Positions 21,360 through 31,819 of a stretch of 39,716 nt of DNA are shown one piece after another. Below the pieces are notes generated by a model. That model ran no database searches. It was not told the origin of the DNA and saw only the letters and a list, made by a program, of their open reading frames with translations. Source of the stretch: Welwitschia mirabilis (taxonomy: Eukaryota; Gnetophyta; Gnetopsida; Welwitschiales); NCBI GenBank assembly GCA_051453625.1, contig JBOZIK010000001.1:124031256-124070971 (forward strand), written 5' to 3'. The position numbers and the translations under genes are program-made. Within the stretch, counting starts at the first letter, position 1; every line of letters starts with the position of its first letter.

Positions 21360-21611
21360 GTCGTCTCGTATGTCATCCATATGACAGGGGAGACAATGCC
21401 ACCTTAATGGCTTGGGCAGTGTGTAATGTGTTGTCATTAGCCCTGTGGGTTATCTACATGTAGGTCCAATACCATCATCCTATCTGTCGTTCGGAAGACT
21501 ATACAATCGATGTCTGTCAACATGTGTCCCATGTGCTACTGTCAGTGTCATAGGTTCTAACCACATCATTGTATGGTTGTCCTGTTTATCATGGAGATGA
21601 TGGAAAGGAAG
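21360..21611. repeat. Three 38-bp palindromes in LTR_c
   Basis: Copies at about 21360-21398 (core GTCATCCATATGAC), 21473-21504 and 21576-21611 correspond to the three in LTR_a at 7191, 7305 and 7409. Confidence 0.6.
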
Positions 21612-21834
21612 AAATACTTCTTTTGCTCTTTTCTCAGTCTTTGTATTATAAAGTCTTTTCTCCAAACCTGTAGTATTAGAATAAGATCAGAAAACTACCA
21701 ATAATGCCAAATATCACATGTTTTACTAATCATCATATCAAATCCTCATAATCATCAGTATTACCAAAACCTGTATGAATGTCCTGCAAAAGTACTCAAA
21801 ATACACCATCAAATTTCCACAAATTGGCATCGCA

Positions 21835-21840
21835 GCAACA
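21835..21840. repeat. Target-site duplication of element B, right copy
   Basis: GCAACA, identical to 6285-6290. Removing one copy and the insert joins the two integrase halves of element C. Confidence 0.75.
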
Positions 21841-22460
21841 TGGTTGAATTCTATATAAATACAAACAAAAAGGACTAAATACAAAGTAAAACCCATGGAA
21901 GAAATTATAAACAATATCAAGAGGTAGCTACAGGTAGCTCAAGATACATATAAAAAATTCTATGACACAAAATACAATAGCAAAGTTTTTCAATTAGTAG
22001 ATCAAGTTCTCTTATGAGGAAAACTAGGATTAAGATCTTTAAATATTGGAATGTATTATAACTTATTCCCCTGATACTTTGGTTCATTCAAGATTATAGA
22101 CCAAATTGAAAGCTTGACTTTTAAACTAGAGTTACCACCAAAATGTTTTCAGATTTACCTAGTTTTTAATATTAGTTTTTAATAAACATACTATGAGTAT
22201 AGAGTTCATGATTGTACACTTTATTGAAAACACATTTTATTCAAACCAAATCTTTCTTTCGACATCGAGTGTAAGAAAGTCTTAGAAACCCATACTAAAA
22301 ACTCTAGAATAAGATCATCATTAAATTATTGATTAAATGGATCTATTGTAATTAAAATATATGGAAGAATAGGGATTTCATGAGACTACCCTTTCCCCAT
22401 TTACTCTATTAAAAATTAAGATAATTGTATATTATATGTTTTCTTCTATTTATCCTTAAT
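21841..22460 (+). pseudogene. Chromovirus-type integrase, right half and degenerate C-terminal region (element C)
   Basis: Plus-strand continuation of the integrase cut at 6290. It reads LQVAQDTYKKFYDTKYNSK and VFQLVDQVLL in one frame (about 21925-22016; the usual 'VGDQVLLK' strand), then FGSFKIIDQIESLTFKLELP (about 22075-22140; usual 'GPF.I...G...Y.LELP'). Next come stretches like the 'HPVFH.S.LK' and 'ILE.R.....R...EYLVKW' chromodomain region (about 22160-22360), badly broken. Frameshifts and stops are frequent. Known chromovirus integrases end in a chromodomain; here it is only suggested. Confidence 0.7.
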
Positions 22461-22583
22461 TGATCTCCATGTTAATGAATGATTATAGAGATAGTAATGA
22501 AAACTAAAGATGAACAACCTATAGATGCAAGTACAAATGGACCATTCATTGGAGGCCTTCACTCAAGGTTAAGTAGGGAAATT

Positions 22584-22596
22584 AAGGGGGAGGAAA
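22584..22596 (+). other. Polypurine tract of element C
   Basis: AAGGGGGAGGAAA directly precedes TGTAATGTTCC, the typical start of a plant chromovirus 3' LTR. It lies about 130 bp past the last integrase-like reading, as expected. Confidence 0.75.
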
Positions 22597-22985
22597 TGTA
22601 ATGTTCCAAAATCACTTTAATTAAATAATTATTATTAAATGTGATGAAAACACAATTAAGGATAATTGTTGTTATAAATAAAAGGGTAAGATCCTTAGGT
22701 TTTTAACATTATATTTGTCTTATTTATGGTCCTATAACATTAGATTTGGATGGATAGATAAGATAAATAAAACTAATAATAACCTTAGCTAACAAGGTCC
22801 TAAGGAAGATGACTAAGGTTTTAGTTCATGTATTTAGTTTTAACTACTAATCTAGGGCTAAAGAAAATTCTAGAGGCCTACTATTTTAATAAAGAGATAT
22901 TTTAATTCTACCCAATTAATATGTTATTGATTTCCTTATCCTTTTTAATTTTCAATGTTCCTTATTAAATGTAAGATTCATCTTA
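22597..22985 (+). repeat. Probable 3' LTR of element C, start clear, end unknown
   Basis: Starts TGTAATGTTCCAAAAT after the polypurine tract, as in many plant Ty3 chromovirus LTRs. I could not find its end; AT-rich sequence runs into a copy of the inverted-repeat element near 22985. The matching 5' LTR was not found at the left. Confidence 0.5.
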
Positions 22986-23240
22986 ATTTAGTAAATTAAA
23001 AAATTACAAAAAACTTCTCTTCTAAGTAAAACTATAATGGTTTTTGAAAAAAATTATTTAATTACACTTAAAGTCTTACACTATGCTAAGTAAGAAATCT
23101 AAATATTTGAACCCATAATCTCCTAAATGAAGGATGTGTGTTTTACTAATTAGAATATAATTCCATTAGTTACTTATCCTATAGTCACAACATATGGGTT
23201 GAATTAGTAATGATTTAGTAAATTTATAAGTTTAAAGTAG
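22985..23240 (-). repeat. Inverted-repeat element, partial copy F2
   Basis: Aligns to 27485-27720, i.e. the right arm and right flank of copy F1. The minus strand reads TATTCTAATTAGTAA and later GGGTTCAAAT (about 23110), resembling the A and B boxes of a tRNA-derived promoter. Confidence 0.55.
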
Positions 23241-23544
23241 ACTTAAATAAAATAAATACATTCACTCTTATTCCTAAATCAAAAAGTATGACAAAGTATA
23301 TTTTACTCAATTTTGGCTTTTATTCTTATTGATATTTATGAAAGCATTTGATTTATAAAATATTTATTTTCTTATTCATTATAAATGAAAAAATTATTTC
23401 ATTGTACTATATTGGTATCTTTGAGTTTTATGTACAAAAAAATATTTATTATCTTAATGCATATTACATATTATTCAATACATGTTTAAATTTTTTATAT
23501 ATTATTATGCTTTTATGAAGGATTAATAAGAAACTAGCATGAGA

Positions 23545-23710
23545 AAATGATCTGTTTAGTTGATCATTATGACTATACTTCTAGAAGAAGTTACAATCAC
23601 TAAATGTTTTAAGTTTGACATTCCTCTCCTCCAAACTGAAAATTTTTATTAAGAAAACCTTCTTTGCAAGTAATTTTACTATGATTATTGAAAACATTAT
23701 ATATTAATAA
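23545..23710. repeat. Inverted-repeat element, partial copy F3
   Basis: Aligns to 27405-27535, the loop region of copy F1 (shared words CACTA.ATGTTTTRAGTTTGA and AGAAAACCTTCTT). It lies 300 bp from F2. Confidence 0.6.
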
Positions 23711-26700
23711 AATAAGTAGATGGAATGTGCTTGAAAAGAGTAAATCATTGGTGAGTACTACTTAATAAGGATTTAATAAATAATTGATGAATACGTAATC
23801 TTTGAGATTGTTAGATTTAAACTCCAAGCTTCAAGATTCAAGATTTAATCTCAATACTCCATACTCAGAAGTAATTTGATGAGAAGAGAAGAATATGAAA
23901 GAATGAAAAAGAATTTTAATAGTAAATATTAGCATAAAACTGAATTGCCTTATAAGAGTGGGAAGGGCTCTATCTATAGGTAAATTTTAGATTATAGGTT
24001 CTTGATTCAATTATTGAAAGACCATACACATCATTTTACCCATAGAAAAATGATAAGATTAATCATATTAAATTGGGTTAGATTGATCATTGACAAGTTA
24101 GATAAGCTTAAGTAACAAATGACATTAATGTAATAAAGGACAAAAAACATGATATTTATTACACATGTACCTAATCATAGTGAGTAATTTCCTTGCTTGA
24201 ATTAGCAAGGTTAACTACATACATTATTTCCTCATGCTAGTTCCTTCTTAATCCTTCATATAATAATAGTAGTATTTAATTAATATAAAATATGTATTGA
24301 ACAATTTGTAATTTTCATTAGAAAAATAAACATTTTTCTATCCACAAAATTGAAAACTAATGATCCCTCACATGAAGATAAATTTTTTCAATTCCAAAGA
24401 ATTAGAAAATATATTTTATAAATCAAGTTATTTTATATATATCAACATGTATAAAGGTGGTAATAGAGTAAAATCTACTTTTTCATCCTTCTTGATTTAT
24501 GAATAAAATTGTATGTACTTATTTAAATACTTATTAATTTCAGAAACCATCAAATCCATTGATACAAAACATTAGAAATAAGATGTTGTAATTAAATGTA
24601 GTACACTCAATTTTAATCCAATTCTTTTACCAACTACATTAGCCATTTACTGTCATCAAATATTTTTACACTTCATATTTGAATGAAATACATAAATTAA
24701 TGAGTAAATTAAAAGATATCACATGCTAATTAAATAAATATTTTATTGTTATTTTATAACATCTTCTAAATTTTCAATTTAATGATTTCACCATATAAAT
24801 TAAATGCTTTTATGTAAATAGGGTTACTTAATTTTAACATGTTTATAGATCTTATTTATTAAATTTTTCTCATAAAAAATAAAAAGTTTTATAAATGGAT
24901 TATTATGATTAATATATTTAATTAGAAATACCAAATGTACTAAAAATTAAGGTCAATTAACTAGAATAACATTTACATTTGTACATTGTAAAATTAAGTG
25001 TAATGTATATCTTTGATATTATTCTTAATAACAACATAAAGAAATTGTTACTTATAAACCCTACCATGAAGTTAAGTTGAAATCTATACCTTTAAATAAA
25101 AATTAAATAGCTCAATAATCTATACCCAATAAATGCTGTGTATGAGACCTTTTTAATAAAAATTTAATAATGACCACTTAAAACTAAACGATAAACATGT
25201 TATTTATAGTCTTTAAATAATTAATTTACTAAATTTTAAGAAGTAAAAATTATAAAAACTAAACTATAATCAAATAGAAAAAGTTTTCTAAAGAATGCAA
25301 GGGAAAAAAATAAACCTCTATAAAGCTACTAGAATAGAAGAAGGTAAGTCAATTGTATAAGTAATATTTCTCTAAACAAATATAGATGCTTGTAAGAAAA
25401 GAAAAATAGAAAATTAAAGTTTTGGATGTGAATAAAAGTGGTCTTCCTCAAAAATAATAAGTTTGGATGTCATCTAATCCCATTTATACTTAATGTTGAA
25501 TTACTTGATTACTTACTTTGTAATTAACATAATCATCTATAATTTGTTTAATGAATAAAGAAGAGATTATCAATTCTAATCACAAAGGAAATATCCGTAT
25601 AAAACAATTACAACATATTCTTAAAAATGCTTAGAAGAACAAATACTCAAATATAATGGGAAATATTTAGTCCAAAGAAACTAAAGAACTAGAATAAGAT
25701 GAATATTCTCTTCCTTAAGATATTTACAATGACAAATTGGAGGGATCCGCTCATCAAAACACAATTAATAGAAACATTTCTTCGATTACAAAATACAATA
25801 GTTATTCTTCAAAATTTGTCTCTTAAAAACTTTTTCACATGTTTATTTGATTTTTACAAAATCAAGGGAAAAGATATTTAGAATTAAATTTCAGTAGAGG
25901 ATTTTAATTAAGAGCTAATAGGATTTACTCCTCTAAACAAAACTTCAACCAATTTGAATGATAAAGAATAAGAATAATTTAGTAGAGGAAGCTCATACAC
26001 AAGAGAAGAAGGAAAAGGATCAATAATTTTCTCTATTAAAGAAACCAAATATTTTTCATAATAAGTTAAATGTTTCTAAGTAGTAAATAAAACTAGAATT
26101 ATATCAAAATAAATAAATCATAATTTTCTAAATATTGAAACCTTATTACTAATAAAAGAAAGAAATTAATTATTAAGTCTCCAAAAGAAAATGTCAAAGC
26201 AATAAATTTATGTAATACTTCTTTTCAGTGGATTGCATATTTAAGATCAAAAGATTCACATAACCATTAAGAATAAATAGATCTAAATTAGGACTAATAG
26301 ATTTAGTTATTAATTTTAAGCAATCATTTTAATAGTTTTTAGTTTAAATAGAAAGATGATAGATTATCACTCTATGTAGACTATAGCTTTATCATTCATC
26401 TTTTATAAACTAGGCCTCTCTTATTTTGTTCATCATAGTTTAAAGACATGATATATTATGTCCTTTATTTTTAGCCTTTTAGTTATATTAATGATTTCAG
26501 TTCTATATTTTATTAAAATTATATTTTATTTTACTCATATAGAACATAGTTAATAGTCATTTTAGTCTCCTATATTGAGGATTTAAAAACATAAATATTT
26601 TAATATCTTTCCTTTCATGGTCTCATTTGTTATGAGTCTTATTTAGCAGTTTCTTTATTTTTTCCCATTATCCTTATTATATATTTTAAAAAATTTTATA

Positions 26701-27277
26701 ACTTCCTTTTTTCATATGGACAACTTGCTATAATAGAATAATAATTTCTCAAGAAAAAAATAAAGAAGAAAAAAAACATTAAGAATAGTGATGACTATAT
26801 ACATGTTTTGTTAACATGTGATGCATCAGATAATGTTTTAAAATTTATTTTATTTTTACAATTAAGATTAAAAAATCCATATTTTTATGGTCTTCATGTG
26901 TAATAGCTAGATATAATGGTCTATTATTACTTTTTATGTCAAAGAAAGGTTTTGATCTTTTTTCTTTTTTTAAAAGAAATTTTTAATAATCAAATTTACC
27001 ACCATAAAGTCAAGGAGTACTATTCTAATATTTGGATGTCTTTTTAGAAATAAGCTTTTCTTGTTAATAGTTTTTAATCTCCTAACCTATAAGGAAACAA
27101 AGAGATTCATAATTCTTCCAAGATTAATTCTAGAGTAGTCAAGTCTTTAAAATTCTTAGATTTAAATTATTCATGTAGACTTAAATAATACAACTTTTTG
27201 AGTTTGACTTTATTATTACTATGACTTACTTCCTTCATAATTGGATAGGCGAAAATGTCTATCTTAAAAAATTTTTG
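23711..27277. other. AT-rich noncoding stretch, nothing firmly identified
   Basis: No readable family on either strand. Around 23840-24000 the minus strand has a TATA-like stretch (CCTATAGATAGAGCCC) and a composition similar to plant LTRs, so a decayed LTR is possible. The short open frames (for example 25699-25881) have no recognisable features and are expected by chance. Confidence 0.45.
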
Positions 27278-27652
27278 AAATGGGTTTTAGTTTTATTAGT
27301 GGAACACTTATCCTCCATTTAGAAGATCATGGGTTTAGACATTCAGATGCCTCACTTTGTACACTATAAGTTCATAAGCATAATTAAATTATTTATTTCA
27401 ATGATCATGATGATTGTAGTTGCAAAAGAAGATATAATCACTAGATGTTTTGAGTTTGATACCCCTCCCTAAAACTAAAAATGTTTAGTAAGAAAACCTT
27501 CTTCTGTAAGTACAACCACTATGATTGTTTAAAACATTTATTTAATTACACCTAGGGTCTTATGCTATGCTAAGTAAGACATCCAAAGATTTAAATCAAT
27601 AACCCCCTAAATCAAGGATGGGTATCCCATTACTTAGATTACAATCCCATTG
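27278..27652. repeat. Inverted-repeat (fold-back) element, copy F1
   Basis: The left arm (27278-27424) is roughly the reverse complement of the right arm (27508-27652), with an 80-bp loop. Arms share stretches such as ATCCTCCATTTAGAAGATCA opposite CCCCCTAAATCAAGGAT. Each arm resembles a tRNA-like head. It could be a MITE or fold-back element, or two SINEs inserted head to head. Partial copies at 22985 and 23545 show it is a dispersed family, and similarity to F2 extends past the right arm to about 27720. Confidence 0.55.
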
Positions 27653-28089
27653 ATCACTTCATTTGTAGTTAAAAATATGAGTTAAGTTACTAATGATTTT
27701 TTAAATTTATAAGTTTAAGATATTTCAAGTTCATAATATCATTTATTTTTAATTCCAATCTACATTTGAATCATTATTTTTACTTGGTCCCTTTTTGATA
27801 AATCATACAATCATATGATTTATTAGTTGTTTTTAATATTTTTGTATCATAATTAAAAAGGATTTGTAACTTAAAGCTATTAGATTAGAAAAATGAATTA
27901 TAGTTTTATTAAAAATTCAAGTGAAATAAAATACAATTATTATATTATTTTCATTTTGTTATTTATATTTGTTAATCATGTTTCTAGGATTTTTTAAGCT
28001 CATAAGGAGAAAGAAGCATTAGTCAAATATATTTTCTTTTCTTATTACTTTTGGAATTTTCATTGGTAACTAGAAGAATGAATATAAAG

Positions 28090-28900
28090 GGATTTAAATA
28101 ATTTTTTTCTTTTTTTAAATGATAAGTGATTTTTAAATAAACTCATTATTTTCACTAATGATGTTACTTTAAGTTTTACTTATGACAAATGAATGTGTCA
28201 TATGTTTTAAATTTTAGATGAGTTTCGTAGCTAATCAAGATTAAAAGTTAATGTGAATAAAACTGAGATCATGTATTAGGATAATAGGAAAAAAATTAAT
28301 TATAATTTAAGCTTGAAAATAGATAAGTGAAATTAGTTTTCTCACAAAACTACTTGGGATATCAATGCTCTAACTATTGCAAATGAGATACATGTGTGCA
28401 TGAAAGGATCTCATGTGATATAAAGGGTTTTTTTTTTTTAATAAGATGTAAGTATAAAAAATTGGATATCTATGCTGAGAAGCTTAAAGTATCTCTTTAA
28501 AAGAATTGTTATTCTTATAATTCTTTACAGTATGTAAACCATGATTTGTAATGACATTATGTAAATAAATTGAAAGAGTTGAAAAATACTTTCTTTTAAT
28601 AAAATTTTAAATTACAATGAAAAATCCATATTATATTACATTGCTCATAGGTAATATATTATATTTAAAGATTAAAACAATCTGTGAATTTATTTCTTAT
28701 ATTCAAAAGATAAAGAATTTCAAAGGCTATTATAGATATTGTCTAGAATGATAATTTGTTTAATGAAAGGTAAAGAGAAAAAAGAATTAAAAAAGTAAGA
28801 TATTAATATTAAAAATATAGAATGTGATGCTATTAATATTTGAAAGGTATTTTGTTGAGACAGCCTTATAAAATATTTTCTTTAGCTTAGAAAAAAATAA
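28090..28900 (+). pseudogene. Ancient LINE reverse transcriptase remnant
   Basis: Plus-strand reading gives LNKLIIFTNDVTLSFTY (28130-28180), matching the LINE 'FADD' palm motif with Ala-Asp changed to Thr-Asn, then SRLKVNVNKTEIMY (about 28230-28275), the highly typical 'SGLK-N--KTE' motif, then LLGIS (about 28350). Weak matches to the following 'GR-TLI--VL' and 'GLGI' regions reach about 28900. It is much more decayed than the LINE at 31820 and uses a different family wording. Confidence 0.55.
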
Positions 28901-31819
28901 AAATTTTGTGATGGAAAAACTATAAATGGAAACTATGATAAAATCTTGCATTAGGTAAATTTTGTAAATTTTATTAGAATTCAAGGTTTAATTATCAAAG
29001 TGAGAATGATTTCTTATTATATTTAAATTAAAATAGATAGATGGAATCACATACTAATAGAATAATAAATGTATTAGTTATATTTAATTAATTCCATTAA
29101 AGATGAAGAAGATGTCTTTATTCAGTTCCTTCTAATTACGTTTTAAATTCAAATAATATGAAATAGTAGAAAATATGTAATTGTTTATTTTTATATGTCT
29201 AGCTTAGTCCCTTTTATAATCTATATTAAATCTATTTTAATTGTTAAGTTTCTATCCCAAAAATTGCATGAGTCTATCTAAACTTAATTAAGCATTTTTA
29301 GTTTCAATTTTTGATAATACCTCTCAATGAAAAATTATGATATCCTAAACAATATATTTTTATTTTATAAGTATGTGTGCTCTTATATTTTGTAATGTAT
29401 GTAATAAAAATATTTCATTTTATCATGAACTTAACATGAACTTAACTTCCATATGCCTCTACATGGATTTTAATCTTCAGATATTCACAATACTCTTCTC
29501 TTATTACTTCAAATTTTCTTGATGAAGAAAATACATTATTTATTCTCAAATCACATTAATTCCTCATGAAAAAAATAAATCTTCATAAATAATGTATTCA
29601 TCAAGTAAAAATTTTGGAGCTTCATAGGTATGATTAGTATTTTAAAAATATATGCAATACCATGTTCTAATTATAATGATATGTTAAAATGTATTTGATA
29701 CTTATGAGATTGGAAAATTTCTTAACATGACTATTATCAAATTTAGTTTGCTTATGATAATGGTAATAGATATTGCATGAATATTTGTAAACATGATTTT
29801 GTTGTGCCATGTAATATGATTTATTCTTATGTAATTCTCAAATCACATTTATTTTTATTATCATTGAACTTATTGCCTTAGTGGATTTGACATTACATTG
29901 TAGCATTTTCTATTATTAGATCAAGTGAATTATGTAAATTAAATAATTATGATTAAGGATAGCAACACCATAGGTAAATATAAGGAGCACAAAAAATATA
30001 GTCAAAATAATGCTTATAAGGATGTTATAAAGGCTCCCTAAGTTATTAGTTGATTTGAGAGTAAAGTACTTGTTTAGTGCATGTTTTCATTAAGCCTTTT
30101 TAGTGTTTTATAATTTGTAAGTAAAAATTTAAAGCTAAATGATATGTTTCTTTTAATTTTTTTACTTAGGCTTCAAGCCATTTGTTTTAATAGCTACAGT
30201 AAATTTACCATGCTTAAATAAAATAATATAGCATATTAAACATAAAATAATATAGTAGATTAAACATATTAGTCGAGACAATATGTTTCTTGGATAGAGG
30301 AAAAAACAACCCTTTATAAAATCTACATGCTTATGTTGTCATGCCTTAACTTAAATTAGGTACTTAAGTACTACATTCTTATTTAGTCATGTGAAAATCC
30401 TAATGGAACTTAGGATTAATAATATCTTCTATTTTATTAAGGAATTGTTTTAAATGTATGTTTTAAAAAAAATAAGCATAAGTACATAAGATAATTAATT
30501 CTTATGATATTAGTTATATATTACTTTAGCTTACAAACAATATTAACTTCATTCTTTTGTGATCTATATTTTTAGCTAGCTTATGTCACATAAAAATATG
30601 TTTTGTGTATTTGTTGAAATGTTAAATTTTTATTGTACATTTCTGATATAGGTTTAGAATAAATCTTAACAAATATAATAGGAAATTATGAATCCTATTA
30701 GTGGTCTTTTAACTTGATGTTTGAACACTATCTAGACATTAATCCATTCTACTTAGAATTCTAAGCTATAATAAATATAGCTCGACTTAACTTCATACAT
30801 TTAAAACTTATCTTAATATATCACTAGAGAAGTAACAGATGATATTTAAGTTTGTGCATGCTTACAAATAACCTCTACTTCCTTGAAGAATTTTATGATG
30901 ATGTAATACAATCCTTTGATATCAAGAGTTTAAGATATTAAGTTAGAATGAGTTCACATATTGATGCAACATAAGATGTATGATAATATCAACTCCCAAA
31001 AGCTTGTTACATATAATAATGCAATGCAGTTCTTCTTGCTAATGAAAGTGATGTATGAATATGATAATTACTAGGAATATATTAATTTAGTTATCATTTC
31101 ATAGTACACCATACAAAAATTAATGTATGTGGTCTTACCTAATATGAAAAGGAATGTTAAACTCTAAGTAGTAATTTAATATAAGTGTTTAAAAATATCC
31201 AAAATAGATAATAAATATAAGATTAAAAACTTTTTAATATGGATATAAAGAGAATTCAATGTAAAAAAATAAAAAGAAAAAATTCTTTTAATTAAATAAT
31301 ACCTTATCACAACCAAATATGAAGTTTTTTAAAGTAACATAAAATCTTTTAGAATCATTCGTGATCATCAAGTGGTATAAAATCACCCTTATGGTTGTTG
31401 CTCTATCTATTAATTGTAGATTATGAAAAGTCTAGCATAGATATTTGAACAAAAAAAGTTGATATAAAACAATCAAATTATAAGAAGGCATTCATAAAAC
31501 TAAACAAAACTCATTTGATCAGTGCTTTATCAAGTAGAGAAGATAGTTAATTTTCTACTAAAATTTTATGGCCTAAAGTGTAAATTTTAAAAAATATACT
31601 ATAAAAGTATTATCCTTAAATAATAAATATAAAAAAATAGTGTTTTCTCTAATATAACATACTAAGTTCATTAGGCTTATTTTATTTAAACACTTATACA
31701 TAAAAGTAAAAACACATATGAAACTTCCTTTAACATGTTAGAAAACATTATAATTGATAATTAAATGAAGTAATTAAAAGTAATCTAGTAAAACTAACTT
31801 ATACAGATAAACTATTTGT
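28901..31819. other. AT-rich noncoding stretch, nothing identified
   Basis: No coding similarity seen. Contains a 27-bp direct duplication at about 30215-30268 (unit with AAAATAATATAG.A.ATTAAA) and many short AT repeats. It may hold the 5' part of older insertions too decayed to read. Confidence 0.5.

Larger units (their letters stand above)
6291..21834 (-). mobile_element. Element B: composite Athila-like Ty3/gypsy insertion with three LTRs
   Basis: A minus-strand Ty3/gypsy array is bounded by matching GCAACA flanks. The internal order on the minus strand is primer-binding site, gag, protease, linker, RT, RNase H, integrase, then a long noncoding 3' region. Integrase last defines Ty3/gypsy; the tRNA-Asp primer-binding site, 1.35-1.38-kb LTRs and roughly 2-kb 3' region suggest the Athila lineage (inference). 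LTR_a and LTR_c share a segment missing from LTR_b and sit at the outer ends; LTR_b is internal and has element sequence on both sides. This fits a tandem LTR-internal-LTR-internal-LTR array, with much of one internal region lost in N gaps. No ORF is intact. Confidence 0.8.
21173..21834 (-). repeat. LTR_c, partial 5' LTR at the right end of element B
   Basis: Matches LTR_a from 7005 to 7669 and ends GGCATCGCA next to GCAACA. It holds the TATA box (21230-21239) and palindromes at about 21360-21398, 21473-21504 and 21576-21611. The segment near 21385-21425 that LTR_b lacks is kept here. Sequence beyond 21840 returns to the element C integrase frame, which fixes this end. Confidence 0.8.

Noticed and set aside
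7189-21611. CRISPR-like array suggested by the repeated palindrome
   Set aside because: Copies are kilobases apart, diverged and embedded in LTRs and coding sequence of a plant retrotransposon; no spacers of uniform length and no cas genes.
22160-22460. Confident chromodomain at the element C integrase end
   Set aside because: Only scattered words such as IKW are readable through frameshifts, so it is mentioned but not called separately.
23095-23175. tRNA gene suggested by A- and B-box-like words
   Set aside because: No foldable cloverleaf or anticodon arm; better explained as part of the inverted-repeat family.
28787-28984. 65-codon minus-strand hydrophobic open frame
   Set aside because: AT-rich Phe/Ile/Leu composition only; it lies opposite the old LINE reading.
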